Shown in pieces: positions 12,185-23,590 of a DNA stretch of 64,000 nt. Location: NCBI RefSeq assembly GCF_002865645.1, contig NW_020194575.1, forward strand, positions 993,247 to 1,057,246. Reading direction: 5' to 3'. The notes under the pieces were generated by a model. It saw nothing but the letters and a program-made list of their open reading frames with translations, ran no database searches and was not told where the DNA came from. The position numbers and the translations under genes are program-made. This stretch comes from Hyaloscypha bicolor E (Eukaryota > Ascomycota > Leotiomycetes > Helotiales > Hyaloscyphaceae). Numbering within the stretch: position 1 is the stretch's first letter; every line of letters starts with the position of its first letter.

Positions 12185-13841
12185 ATGGGATCAGTTGAAC
12201 AACAGCAGTATGATGCCATTGTTGTTGGAGCAGGCTTTGGTGGATGCCATGTCCTAAGGACATTACGAGAGAGGGGCTACAAATCAATAGTTCTCGACAA
12301 CGCAGCCGATATTGGCGGTGTTTGGTACTGGAACCGCTATCCAGGAGCTCGCGTGGATAGCAAGGTACCGCTGTATGAATTCTCGGATAAAGACCTTGTA
12401 TGTACCCTTTCTTCCACTGCTGAAACTAGAGACTGATTCATTCTAGTGGGGAGACTGGTCATGGAGTGTCAAATATCCTGGGCAGAACGAAATCCAAGAG
12501 TACTTCCAGCACGTCGAGTCAAAACTTCACCTGAAGAAGGACATCAGATTCAATACCACTGTTACCACTGCCAATTTCGATGATATCAACAATCAGTGGC
12601 ATGTTCATACCAATGACGGATCTGTCTTTGTATCGCGATTTTTCATTCTCTGCACAGGCTCATTCTCCGAACCATACATCCCCAAATTCGAAGGTTTGGA
12701 CACATTCGCAGGGCCGAAGTTCCACACTTCGGCGTGGCCCCACGGTGGGATTGACTACAAGAACAAGAGGGTTGCGGTTGTGGGAAACGCATCTAGTGGC
12801 CTTCAAACCATCCAAGAAATCGCACCGGATGTCAGCCATTTGACGGTTTTCCAGCGGAGCCCAACCTTTGCTATACCCATGCGACAGACCAAGTTGAATA
12901 GCAAAGATCAAGACAAGAGTAAATACCCGCAGATATTCGAGAGCCGTAAGAACAACTTCGCGGGAATCGACCGCCAGTTCAATCCCCAATCCGCTCTGGA
13001 AGTCTCAGATGAGGAACGCACGAAGTTCTTCGAAGAATTATGGGAACAGGGAGGGCTCTTGTTCTGGCTAGCTACCTACCAAGACGTCATCATGAATAAG
13101 GAAGCCAACAAGTATGCCTACGCCTTCTGGCGCAGTAAAGTGCTCCCTCGCATCAAGAAACCCGAGGTCGCTGAGATCCTTGCACCAGAAGTACCTCCGT
13201 ACTTCTTCGGAACCAAGCGTGCGACGCTCGAGCAGAGATACTATGAAGTCTACAATCAGGACAATGTCGTTCTGATCAACACCCGTGAGAATGCAATCAA
13301 ATATGTCGTTCCCCAAGGCATCATTAGGGAAGACAACACTTTCCACGAGCTCGACATCCTGGTCCTCGCAACCGGCTTCGACTCGGTCACAGGCGGCCTC
13401 CTCGCAATCGACATCAAGGGTCTAAAGGGGCAAACCCTACGTGAAAAATGGGCACATGGAACCTGGACCTCCCTCGGTGTCATGACGTCTGGTTTTCCCA
13501 ATATGTTTTTCACTTACGGCCCCCAAGGCCCCACCACTTTCTGCAATGGCCCTACGTGCGCTGAGCTCCAAGGAGAATGGGTTGTTTCCAGTATGGATTT
13601 CATGAGGGAGAAGGGCCATACATTCTTGAACCCGGATGTGGGGAGCGAGAAGGCGTGGAGAGAGCATGTTAATATGATTGGTAATATGAGCTTGTTGCCC
13701 CTGACGGAGAGTGAGTATATGGGGACGAATATTCCGGGGAAGACCAAAGAGATGTTGAATTATTTGGGAGGACTCCCAAGCTATGTTCAGAAGTGCAACG
13801 ACCTTCTTGCTTCTGGGTTTGAGGGGTTTGACATTAAGTAG
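12185..13841 (+). CDS. Baeyer-Villiger type flavin monooxygenase
   Basis: Two exons (12185-12397 and 12447-13841) encode 535 residues, normal for this family. The N-terminal FAD-binding Rossmann motif is VVGAGFGG, followed by GGVWYWNRYPGARVDS, typical of cyclohexanone/cyclopentanone monooxygenase-like enzymes. The class-defining fingerprint FxGxxxHTxxWP is present as FAGPKFHTSAWP at about residues 157-168. The NADPH-binding Rossmann motif is slightly unusual (VAVVGNASSG). The enzyme should insert an oxygen next to a ketone using NADPH, FAD and O2, giving an ester or lactone. In context it would act on a ketone made by one of the neighbouring dehydrogenases or the P450. The 49-bp intron is confirmed by continuity of DKDL/WGDWSW. 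The true substrate cannot be read from sequence. Confidence 0.92.
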
Positions 13842-14183
13842 TTTGAGAAGATTGTTTAAGTTTTTAAGTGTTTTGCTGAAGTCGTTTGAATCTAATTCCA
13901 TTAGAGTACCTTCTGATTATTTAGTACGCAACTGGTTGTTGTGGTGTGTAAATGCAAATAAATGCAATCCTTTTGACTTGAACGACTTTGGCCAACCACT
14001 TCAACTAATGCATTCGCAATATATGTAGCAATATGAAAGACCACCTATTATTAGAGGGTCATGGAACATGAATCATGATATAATGAATGGGGTTATGAGG
14101 CATAGATAACGCATTTTGAATTGGTTGTCACTACAAAGATGATTTCAAGTCATAGAAACCTCAGAAAAACGTCGAACATTCCC
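13842..14183. other. 3' intergenic region between convergent genes
   Basis: Between the stop of the BVMO and the stop of the ABM-like gene on the other strand. AT-rich 3' flanks only. No ORF, repeat or RNA gene is recognised. Confidence 0.5.
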
Positions 14184-15037
14184 TCATTTATCAATATGCC
14201 CATTGAAAGCCTTGCTCCGATGAACCTCGGTCTTTTCCACCAGATCACCACCACTTTTCAGTTCTACATCTACAACACTCTTATATCTATCCCAGACTTT
14301 GAATTCATCGAATTCTTTCTCTGTCTTGGTTCTAGGCGAACCAGCGACTGTTAATAAAGCTATAAAGGAGAACATGCAAGTCGTTCACGTCTTAGAAAAG
14401 ATATGCGGATGATACTGACCTGACCCACAGCGTAACCAAGTTTTGATCCCAAACTCCCTTGAATACGGCGCAACTCTGAATCATCGCCTCTAACCCGAGA
14501 TCTGCATCCCCTTTTGTGGCATTAGCAAGATTCCCAAGCTTGCTAATTGCATCGTCCCTCCTCCCACCCTTTACCCAAAAGTACATCACAACAACAAAAC
14601 TATTCTCCCCATCCTTCCCTTCATCATCCTCCCTCGTTAGATACCCTCCAACTTGGTCATAGTGTTTCAAATCATAATCCTTGCTCGCGAGGCCTTGTTC
14701 ATTTCTGAGCAACTTATCCGAATCAACAAGGGCCATCTCCTCCTTGAAAACCTGGCTGGAGGGATGTCCGATGAAGAAACCGACCGCGTGCGAGTAGCCT
14801 TCTAACCCCCAAAGAGTGTCTGGCTCACCGTCGAGATCTTGACCCCAGTAGTATGTATTTCCGAGAGGCTCTGTGGCAGACACTTCGCAGAGGCGGACGA
14901 GGCGTTGTTTCCACTTTGAAAGATTGCATCAGAATTCAGCTCATTGAGTCAGAGAGGAGCCAGGGCCTCACAAGTTCAAATGCTCCATCTCTTCCAACGA
15001 CTCGCGCAACGACGAAAAAGGGTGGTGCTGATGGCAT
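14184..15037 (-). CDS. Antibiotic biosynthesis monooxygenase (ABM)-like protein
   Basis: Three exons on the minus strand: 15037-14972, 14913-14420 and 14331-14184, giving 235 residues. The last splice (GTCAGT at 14419 to CTAG at 14332) restores a continuous WVRTKTEKEFDEFK. The start PPFFVVARVVGRDGAFELWKQ and the later NSFVVVMYFWVKGG ... LWVRTKTEKEFDEFK have the pattern of two dimeric alpha/beta-barrel (ABM/EthD-like) repeats. The C-terminal KTEVHRSKAFNGHIDK is typical of fungal ABM proteins. Members are cofactor-free monooxygenases or decarboxylase/cyclase-like helpers, and some are simply binding proteins. Its place between the BVMO and an SDR suggests it works in the same pathway. No signal peptide is seen. 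Confidence 0.7.
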
Positions 15038-15415
15038 GATTGAATGAGTTTGCGGGTACTAAACGGCGTATGGGAAAGATACAGAGTGTGAATGGTTGAC
15101 CCATAATCCAGGCATTTGAATCTCGCAAATACTGACTATCTTAGATGGGCCGGAGAGAATATCCGTGAATTGGTCCGGCATGGATACCGGGGCCCCCTCC
15201 GGAAAGGTGCAGATTATTGCACCGTGGCGGGGATCGCCTGATAATTTAGAAAATTGGGCAGATCACTTGAACAGGTAGAAATTTTGCAATTAGACATGAT
15301 TTTTATTGTAGTGGCCAACAAGAAAGTGGAAATCCATCATGCATGCTCTCGCGAGGCACGATCAGACAAGATATTGGATATATTCAGTGATAACAATGTC
15401 TACCTGCTAGATGTG
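15038..15415. promoter_or_regulatory. Promoter of the ABM-like gene
   Basis: A 378-bp gap ahead of the ABM-like gene (minus strand) and after the stop of the SDR. It is rich in TCCG/CCGG words between 15150 and 15205 (TCCGTG, GTCCGGC, TACCGGGG, CTCCGG). These are possible Zn2Cys6 contact sites. This is inference from triplet content only. Confidence 0.35.
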
Positions 15416-16415
15416 TCAAAGTGCAGGGTTTGGTGGCGGTCTTCTCGTCCTCGCTGCAGCATAACCTCCATCAACAGTCCAGCGAGCTACAACATCAGTT
15501 TCGTTGGCACATAATCTGGAGAGGCCACCTACCTCCCGTGACAAAAGAGGCATCCTCACTGAGCAAGAAACAAATGACGTTGGCTACCTCATCAGCTCTT
15601 CCAGTTCTACCCAGCAGAGTCTCATCTCCTAGCATCTTTTGGTTCCATAATCCTTTTGCTTCGCCGTTACGGACGATGGCGGTGTCGATTGGGCCGCTTT
15701 TAAAATCAGCATAAAAGACACTGAACTTGCGTGGTAAAACCCACGGTAATACAGCATTAACACGCACTCCTTCCCACCCAACCTCACCAGCTGCCGATTC
15801 CGTCAGACCTAGGACTCCAAATTTGCTTGTCGCATACGCGGCGTTCCCAGGCATCCCGAAAAGTCCAGAGGTGCTAGCAACATTGACGATTGACCCTCGT
15901 GGCTTGGTGATGTGGGCGAGCTGGGCTCGCATGCAATTCAGCACACCTCCAAGATTGACAGCCAAAGTGAAGTCCCAATCCTTCTGGACCTGGAGGTAAA
16001 TAGATCATGAGCTGGAGATTCAACCGCACTAGACGACTGAATTGCATACCACAGTTTCGACGGTACTGCCTCCGTTTTCAGCAGCGGCAACACCTGCCAC
16101 ATTGGCAGCACCATCCAGCTGTCCAAACTCAGTGACAGTGTCTTTGATCCAACTTGTCACATCTCCAGCTTTTCTCACGTCAACAATGCGACTTGCGACC
16201 TGCGCTCCGAGTTTCGCACCTGCCATGTTTTAGCAGAAACTAACTTCTACATGGGTTTGGCAAAATGCACAGGTATCCTTCGTTGCTTCGAGCCCAACCA
16301 AGTTGATGTCGCTGATAGCAATTGCTCTCGCTCCCAGCTCAGCAAGTCTGATAGCCGTAGCTTGACCAATGCCAGATGCTGCTCCTGAAACCGTGAAAAC
16401 TTTTCCCTTGACCAT
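15416..16415 (-). CDS. Short-chain dehydrogenase/reductase (SDR)
   Basis: Five exons on the minus strand: 16415-16271, 16219-16050, 15989-15745, 15696-15533 and 15486-15416, giving 264 residues, classical SDR size. The cofactor motif is VSGAASGIG at residues 8-16, the NAG-type motif is NVAGVA, the catalytic Ser lies in VNVASTSG and the YxxxK is YATSK. The end reads GARWTVDGGYAA, as in the family. The model starts at the ATG giving MVKGKVFTVSGAASG, not at an upstream in-frame codon at 16514. The intron at 15744-15697 is a multiple of three and hides inside an open frame. Splicing it gives the canonical VLPGPIDTAIV. Likely interconverts an alcohol and a ketone on the pathway intermediate. Confidence 0.88.
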
Positions 16416-16735
16416 AATTGATGGATGCGACGAGGAAGTTGATGCAAAAGAATTAACTTCTGTCTGACGTTGCTGGTAGGTACAGCTCACTGCCTGCACA
16501 AGAACTGGCAACACGGAATATCGGTTTCAGCTGTGCTCAATGGAAGGCCTGCCTGGCAAAAGTAATGTATCCGCCATCGACGGACAGATTTTTCTAAATC
16601 AATCCGTCCACGGGATAACGAGGGCCCTGGAAGGTCGCCAAACTGGCCACCTCAGTTAGACATACCAAGAAAAATCCACATTCACAGATCTTCGTACTTC
16701 GAATCTTTGAGCTATCAACTTTGTCCTTCCAAATC
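16416..16735. promoter_or_regulatory. Divergent promoter, SDR / SDR
   Basis: A 320-bp region between two outward SDR genes. It contains cggacagatt (16581-16590) and aatccgtcc (16601-16609), an imperfect inverted pair of CGG/CCG half-sites about 10 bp apart. The AATCCGTCC word is shared with the SnoaL-like/BVMO promoter. A plausible binding site for the neighbouring Zn2Cys6 protein. Confidence 0.4.
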
Positions 16736-17554
16736 ATGTCCTTCCAACCCTTGAAGGACAAAGTCGCAGTGGTGACTGGAGCTTCGTCTGGAATGGGTCG
16801 AGCAATCGCCTTGAGACTTGCTGAGAAAGGTGCGAAAATCATCTGCTGTGATTTGAGAGCGGAGGCCAATCCTTCTGGCTACGAAAACGATATTTCTACC
16901 ACAACAGTAGATCTCATCACGGCAAGCGGTGGCATAGCAGTCTTCGAAAAAGTCGACATTTCAGCAGTGTCAGAGGTCGAAGGCACCTTTTCTCGAACAA
17001 TATCCCAGTTTCATCGCCTTGATATCCTGATCAATTGCGCTGGATATTGGGCGCCGTTCCGAGACTTCGCGAACGAAGACGACGAGCTTTGGGCGAAGAT
17101 GTCTGCAATCAACACTCTTGGCACTGCTAGAGCAATGCGCCTCGCCATCCGCCAGTTTCTAAAGCAAGAATTTGATCCGATCTGGGGCAGTCGAGGACGT
17201 ATTGTCAACATTTCGTCGTGTGCCGCTGTGGTCGCCTTTCCAGGCGAGGTTGCATATTCAGCGACCAAAGCATCCGTCAACCACATGACACGCGCTGGGG
17301 CACTAGACCATGCAAAGGATTCAATCAATATTAACTGTGTTGCTCCGGGCGTTGTTGCAACGGGTATGGCGCGTCAGAATATTGAGGATGCAGACATCCT
17401 CGCGTTGATGCAAAAGTCAACACCATGGCCCAGGATTGGACGAGCAGGAGATATTGCTGGAGTCACTGTGTTTCTCTGCCTTCCCGACTCACAATGGATG
17501 ACAGGACAAGTTCTCGCGGTCGACGGAGGATTGACTCTTGGAGTCGCTCCGTGA
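16736..17554 (+). CDS. Short-chain dehydrogenase/reductase (SDR)
   Basis: A single exon of 272 residues. The first real ATG is at 16736. The codon at 16721 in the same frame is TTG. Motifs: VVTGASSGMG (NAD(P) binding), LINCAGYW (NNAG equivalent), VNISSCAAV (catalytic Ser) and YSATK (YxxxK), then CVAPGVVATGM and the ending WMTGQVLAVDGGLTLG. All classical SDR features are intact, so it should be active. It differs clearly from the adjacent divergent SDR. It lacks introns, whereas its partner has four, so a recent tandem duplication is unlikely. Predicted role: oxidation or reduction of a hydroxyl/keto group in the cluster pathway. Confidence 0.92.
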   Translation: MSFQPLKDKVAVVTGASSGMGRAIALRLAEKGAKIICCDLRAEANPSGYENDISTTTVDLITASGGIAVFEKVDISAVSEVEGTFSRTISQFHRLDILINCAGYWAPFRDFANEDDELWAKMSAINTLGTARAMRLAIRQFLKQEFDPIWGSRGRIVNISSCAAVVAFPGEVAYSATKASVNHMTRAGALDHAKDSININCVAPGVVATGMARQNIEDADILALMQKSTPWPRIGRAGDIAGVTVFLCLPDSQWMTGQVLAVDGGLTLGVAP

Positions 17555-18064
17555 AGGGTAGGGATGGAGGAGATGAGTGAACGCGAAGAAAGATCGCTGA
17601 ATAGAAGGCGAGAGGGGTTATGAAGGTCACGAGTTCTTATGTCAGCACCGCTGGCTTCACAATGAACATCTGTAATTTCTGCATCAATCTTCTTTCGGAT
17701 CTTCTATATACATCCTCATCAACAAATACCAGCTCCCTGCGTCGCAACACCTTGTCACCAACCAAGTGTTAGTGAACCGGAATCGTGATTGCTTACCCGA
17801 GATGACTGGAAATTTGTCCGTAAAGTTTACTCGCGATCCGATTTCAAATCTTCAATGCATGAGTTATCGCGAATTTAGTCCGGTTTGAGTGACATCCGGG
17901 GTATCTCTCTTCTCCGCATTTTCCCCCAGTCAGCCCACATCTGTCTATGAAATGAACCTGGGTTTAATTTCTGTCTCTTTCCCCTATATCATATATTCTA
18001 TTTCCAATTCAGAATCTGGTCACTCTCATCCCCATTGAAGATTCTCTTCTTTCTGATATTTGAC
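17555..18064. promoter_or_regulatory. Upstream region of the P450 gene
   Basis: A 510-bp gap with the terminator side of the SDR and the promoter of the P450. CCG-containing words (TTGTCCGTAAAG near 17814, GATCCGATTT, AGTCCGGTTTG, ACATCCGGGG) recur between 17810 and 17905. A pyrimidine-rich tract lies before the start at 18065. No gene is seen. Confidence 0.4.
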
Positions 18065-19977
18065 ATGGACATTCCAATCACCGTGTATGCCTTGTTTGGG
18101 GTTGCTGCTTTAGGGCTGTTTTATGCACTGAATCTTGGAAAGCGAGACTCGCGAATGCCACCTGGGCCACCAACCATTCCTATTCTTGGCAATGCACATC
18201 AGATACCATCCACAGGTCTCTACAAGCAGTTAGTCCCAGTACCCAGAGTGCATCGATTTGCCAAGCATGACTTTGACTTACCGCTGCGCAGATTTCGCGA
18301 ATGGTCCAAACAGTACGGTTCTGTCTTTACTCTGAAGCTAGGATCAGCCAACGTCGTTGTTCTTTGCGATCGAAAAGCAATTCATAAGCTTCTGGTTGAG
18401 AAAGGATCCATATACTCTGACCGACCTGGAAGTTATGTTGGTAAACTACTCACAAAAGGGGATCATCTTGCCCTTGAGCAGATGGCACCAATCTGGCGAG
18501 AGAAGCGCAAGATCATCTCCCACAACTTTTCACCGAACCAATTGGACCAAAAGCATTTTAAAGTCCAAGAAGCAGAGTAAGCCAAGCCTTTCAAAATAAA
18601 TGTTAGTGAAACTAAAGGACGTGCAATAGAGCAACTGTTCTTATGAACAATCTCCTGGATTCCCCCGAAGGATTCTATGATCACATCCGACGGTACACGG
18701 CTTCAGTGGCCTCGTCGCTGACGTACGGATATCGGGCGGCCACGTTTGAATCGTTCTGGGCATACGTAAGCGGATTGTTCCCAACCTAAATATGAAGACG
18801 CCAACTAAATCTTTGCAGGGTGTATACGATGTGATGGGAAAAGTACTTCTCTCAGTGTTGTTTTACAGCCTGGAATTATAATGCTAACGGGTGCAGTGGA
18901 CGGCTGCAATGGAACCAGGCGCGAATCCACCCATCGACGAGTTCCCATTCCTTCAATACCTGCCCGCATGGTCTGCTTTCTGGAAGCGTCGAGCTATCGA
19001 TGCTGGGAAAACAATGGATAAAGTCTGGACAACAGCTCGGCAGCGAGTTGAGGCGCGGAGAGCAACAGGTGTGCGCAGAAATTGCATCATCGATAATCTC
19101 CTGGATCAATATGAGAAGTTGGGATGGCCGTTGTCGCAGCATGGTTTTAATAACTTGATGGGTGAACTCATCGAAGGGGGTGCCGACACGACAGCAGCGC
19201 AACTTCTGACCTTGATACTTGCTTTTGCGTTGTATCCAGACGTACAGAAAAAAGCGCGTGCTGAGATCGATGCTGTTTGCGGAACTGAGCGATCACCGGT
19301 CTGGTCTGACTTTGCGCAAATACCTTACGTTAATTGCATCGTCAAGGAAGGCATGAGATGGCGCCCTGTGTAGGTCCCCCACAGTTTGTACTGTACTAAT
19401 TCATTCTAATCCCTCGCAGTGCTGTGACGGCATTGCCCCACCGAGTCCGAGAAGGTTTGTGTTCCCACGTCCCTTTGTCAGTTCAACCCTACTGACCTCC
19501 CTTGACACAGATGATATCTACGAAGGCATGCTCATCCCCAAAGATACCACCCTTTTCATCCCAACTTGGGCCCTCCACCACAGTGACAGTATCTACCCCG
19601 ACGCCGAATCCTTCAATCCCGACCGCTATCTCGGGCATGACAAACTTGCAAGTGACTACGCCGGTAACGCAGATTGGGCCAACAGAGACCACTACAACTA
19701 CGGCGCTGGGCGGCGGATTTGCCCTGGCATCCACCTCGCAGAGCGCAACATGTGGCGCATTGCTGCGAAGCTTGTTTGGGCATTTGAGTTCGCGGAGCCG
19801 GTGGATGCAACAACCGGGAAGGTCCGCCATTTGGATCCGTTGGCATACAATCCTGGGATCCTGCAAGCACCATTGCCGTTTGAGGTGCAGATCAAGCCGA
19901 GGAGTGCTGAGCATGTAAAGATAATCAAGAGTGAACTGAGTGCCGCATTGGAGTTTCTGCGGCAATACGATGAATGA
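18065..19977 (+). CDS. Cytochrome P450 monooxygenase
   Basis: Seven exons: 18065-18228, 18292-18576, 18630-18765, 18819-18842, 18897-19369, 19420-19454 and 19511-19977, giving 527 residues. The N-terminus is a membrane anchor (ITVYALFGVAALGLFYALNL) followed by the proline hinge MPPGPPTIPILGN. The I-helix oxygen motif is GGADTT (near residue 296), the ExxR motif is EGMR, the PERF-like motif is FNPDRY and the haem loop is YGAGRRICPG with the cysteine near residue 443. The phenylalanine usual at the start of the haem loop is tyrosine here. Exon 4 has only 24 bp. It resembles the fungal O-methylsterigmatocystin oxidoreductase-like class, but I do not assign a CYP number. An ER-bound hydroxylase working with NADPH-P450 reductase, and the last gene of the cluster. 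Confidence 0.93.
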
Positions 19978-20698
19978 TAAGAATAAAACAATGCACTACT
20001 GCTAACTCAAACGTTGCCCCCAAACCTTAGAAAAGAGTGACTGGTGTTTAGGAACAGGAAAAGATTAGAAGGGTGCTCTGGCCGTGCTCAGGAATACTCA
20101 CCCGCGGCTTAAGTTTGCTCACCCATAGCTCAGACTAAAGCAGCAACAGCGCAGGTTCAGAGACGGAAATAGAAAATGCTACGAAAACATTCCCACGTGA
20201 AATTCGCTGTACCATAGCAGCTGCAGCCCCGCCCGGGTCATTTAAATGCTCAGGGAAAACTGAGAGGTACCAAAGGCAATGATATATTTCCGGGGTAGCG
20301 TACTTGGAAATCACATAATAGAACTAATTGTGAGGGTCTTTCCCCCAATACGCGGTTAAAAAAAGGAACTGCTTACTTCTAGTATCACCCCCCTTTTTTT
20401 GGGACGTCTCGCTAAGCTCGCTTACGATATTTTCTCTCCTATTTGTTGAAGCACGTGACCTTGCAACTCCGCTGTAACCTAAACCTCACAATGCATGGCT
20501 CTTACTCCTTGCAATCAAGGAAGGTAAAAGAGCGAACCTATGTGGATTCAAGTCCATCTGCCACTATCCTTATAATCGTGCACGTGATGTGCCAATTTAC
20601 CGCTTTTATCAGGCCTTCACGCACTAGTAAACCTGCATTCTAAGCATTAATCTCACTGCTCTAGAGCCTTTACAGCCTATTACCCCCCCACCGATTAT
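19978..20698. other. Intergenic region, right flank of the cluster
   Basis: 721 bp between the P450 and a pogo transposase fragment. CACGTG occurs at about 20453 and 20580. A run of A and a run of C/T are present near 20360-20400. No gene recognised. The last part is probably the 5' portion of the degenerate pogo element. Confidence 0.45.
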
Positions 20699-21024
20699 AT
20701 GGCTCCCCAACAGCCTAGAAAGAGGCGCAGATCAATGACAGAGGCCGATCGACGTGCCGTACGGCGATGGAAGCAAGCAAATCCAAAGGCTATACGCGAG
20801 GACGTAATCAAGTGGTTTGATCAAGAGTTCCACTACAAGATTGGCCAGCAAACAGTCTCGACTACCTTGAGTACCAAATACGATTATCTCGATTACGATA
20901 CACGAAACGGTCGATAACTTACTGCCGCGCGCGCAAGCAAGCCAGAGTGGCCTGCTCTCGAATTTGTCTTATTTGAATGGCTACAGAGGTTACAAAAATA
21001 CAAGGCTACCGGTATCCTACTTTA
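20699..21024 (+). pseudogene. pogo/Fot-type transposase, N-terminal fragment (CENP-B HTH)
   Basis: The frame begins MAPQQPRKRRRSMTEADRRA and continues RRWKQANPKAIREDVIKWF, the CENP-B N-terminal helix-turn-helix of pogo-like transposases. It is interrupted by a TAA at 20915-20917 and then goes on in the same frame with LTAARASKPEWPALEFVLFE (the start of the second HTH) before ending at a TAG near 21022. The catalytic DDE domain is absent downstream, so this is a truncated, inactive relic. Confidence 0.75.
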
Positions 21025-21618
21025 GATCCAACCACTTCGAGGTGTATTGTTTCAAACCGATGTAGTCGCAATTGTAGTACTCCGAATCTAAAAATAGTTT
21101 CGAAGTAAGCTTACAGGTGGTTCGTTGCATTGCATTTTGTGTGATTTCTGGGTTTGCCCATCTGGGAGATCGTGCTTGAGGGGCCGAATTGGGTCTCAAG
21201 GCGCTTGCGCTGGGAATGGGCAAGATTCGGCTCCCTGACGCGACTTACCCCACCCTCTCCCTTAAAAAATATAGCTAGTGAATAAAATATAATCAACCAA
21301 GCGTTGACCAAGCATTGACCTCAATAATCACAACGCCCTCAATAACCACATTCCAGAGAACAAGCTGTGTAGTCCGAGCCATATCCATAATCATCCCTCT
21401 CATAATCTTCATCACTATCGTTATCATCCACCACCTTCCCCTCCGCTTTACCTCCAGACCTTTGTAATCGCTGCGTAAGTTAGTCGGTGGAGTTTTTCGG
21501 GCAGGGGTAGGATTCAGGTCAACTTGAGGATATCAAAGGAAAAGACCATTTTGATGGTTTACGTGCTGTTTACCTGACACATGATGTAACTATAGTTATC
21601 GCGTCAAATTTCCGTCGA
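21025..21618. other. Intergenic region
   Basis: Nothing identifiable between the pogo fragment and the 3' end of the MYND gene on the minus strand. Short minus-strand frames at 21017-21311 look like chance ORFs. Confidence 0.45.
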
Positions 21619-23590
21619 TCAAGTCAGACTCTCCCACTCGACATATCTTTCCGATCCGTTATGACCAGAGGCCAAGAGATTATTAAATTCATCTTGTGTA
21701 GCATTCTTTTTAAGCCGCATGGGCCATGGTTCGACAATAGTATTGTTTGGCTTAACCTTGAGCCCTGCAGCTTTGCCTATCTCCTCAAAGTGACACTCAA
21801 GATGAAAGCGTTGAAAAAGCTTGTCGAAATCGCGGAACAGGAAACGTGCGTCGTTGTGTCTTAAAAAATCTGCGCTATTCGTGTCGCTATTCTGGATTAT
21901 TGCCGGACTCGCTGGAAGGTATTTGCTCAGCTGGTCCATCTCAGACTTGAAAGAGGATACCTGGTCTATAGGACTAGAAACTTCCTGAATGGCATTCAAG
22001 AACAGTGTTAAAAGAGTGGCATGCGGGTTCTGAGACTTGCGTTTGAGCAATGGACCAAATGTAGAAAGGGTTGCCTGGGGTCCAAGGTAGCCACGGTCTC
22101 CTATGTTTGAAACCTACACATTATTAATAACCAAGGAGAGGTTAAGGTGTTCTCTTCAAGAAACCTTAGAATGATTAGTCGTACCTCGATCCTATCGAAA
22201 AACATCGTTGCTGTACTACGTTGTTTGACCATGTCCGGTAGTTCTAGCGCATCGACATGGAAAAGTTCGAAGAAGGCCTTGTGTCTCCCGATTTGACGGC
22301 AAAAAGCAAGTAGAATGTCTTGGATGTACATGAAGAGACTTCCATAGATATCGTGCTTCGCAAGCGGTGCCTTTTGAATCACTTCTTCTATCGGCCAGCC
22401 TTCGAGAGGATCTGCAGAGTCCTTCATCGGCCACACACCCTTCGCTTGATAGAACGTCCTACAAATGGTTCAACCGGCCGGTGCATAGCGTATGCTTTAT
22501 GGAAGACTTACGGATTAGGCGTATCAAAATCTCTACGAGATGACCCAAATGGCAACAGGACACCATCCTTGCGGAACTTCGTATTGCAGACACGCCAGGA
22601 GGGCGGTCGAGTATAGAGCGCGCGTTCAAGGTAGTCTTTCCTTTCTGGGGCCAATGTAGTCGAAACCATCACCTCCCGAGCTTGGACTATAGACAGATCA
22701 TCGGGGACCATAAGGTATGAGGGAAGACGATCCCACATTGCTCTTTGTAGAACTAGTCTCAACGACCGCGTACCATATGTCCATGTTTTCGATTGTAAGG
22801 ACGTCAATGGCCTCCCTCGAATCTTTGCACAGACATTATGGATCAGCGGTAGTATTTGATCCTGGAGGGAGCGGAACACGCGTTCGGGTATGAGAGCAGA
22901 GTACCAAATATGGAGCATTATGTGTGTAGCCTCACTGGGCTCGAAGTGTAATGCCGTTAGCAGCAGGATTGCATTCCGTGCTACGATATCGAAGTCTCTG
23001 TCATTGATAACAATTCCACATTCCCCACCGTACAATTCCGGTAATCCTGATAAAGACTTCACAACATTCCTGATGTCACCAGATGCTTCGCAGAGTTAGT
23101 GATTGCTAGTGATTGCGGGGTTGAGTGTTTACCGGCAAAGAGAAGGTGAAGATCCTCTGGAAGGTCGACTCCTTCATTCCGCTTGTGATCAAGCACATCA
23201 AAAGCTGGCACGTTTCCCCACAGATACTTCTCCGCTCCATACGGTATCATCCCAATAGGAGGCCCATTCGTCGTGATGAATGATGGCAGTCGCTTCTCAA
23301 CTTCCCACGACGGCTTCCATGTTTTCTTTGTCAGCGGAGATTTGCAGTCGCTTTTGTGCGAACTCCAATGCGCTACTTGACACTCTCTACTACAGTACTG
23401 CGTCGAAGGCTGATGTTAGAGACGAAGGCGGCTGCCAAGCAAAGGGAAGACCTGAGAGAGTCCTGACCTGGACTAAGAAACAGCCTTTGCAAACGCTTGA
23501 CGCTGCATTGGGACATAGCGAGTTTTCGCTACCAACGATCCGCACTACGTTCGCACAAGGAAGTTGTTTCACCAGTGGATAATCAGTCAT
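21619..23590 (-). CDS. MYND zinc finger / DUF4470 protein
   Basis: Five exons on the minus strand: 23590-23468, 23397-23133, 23085-22512, 22458-22185 and 22113-21619, giving 576 residues. The MYND finger (residues about 26-62) is split by intron 1. It reads CPNAASSVCKGCFLVQ then YCSRECQVAHWSSHKSDC, with all zinc ligands present. Next comes the DUF4470 domain common after fungal MYND fingers: EKYLWGNVPAFDVL ... LLFAASGDIRNVVKSLSGLP ... FDIVARNAILLLTAL. The rest is alpha-helical with no known catalytic motif. MYND fingers usually bind proline-rich peptides in partner proteins. The cellular role of this large fungal family is unknown. The gene is intact although it sits among transposon debris. 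Confidence 0.85.
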
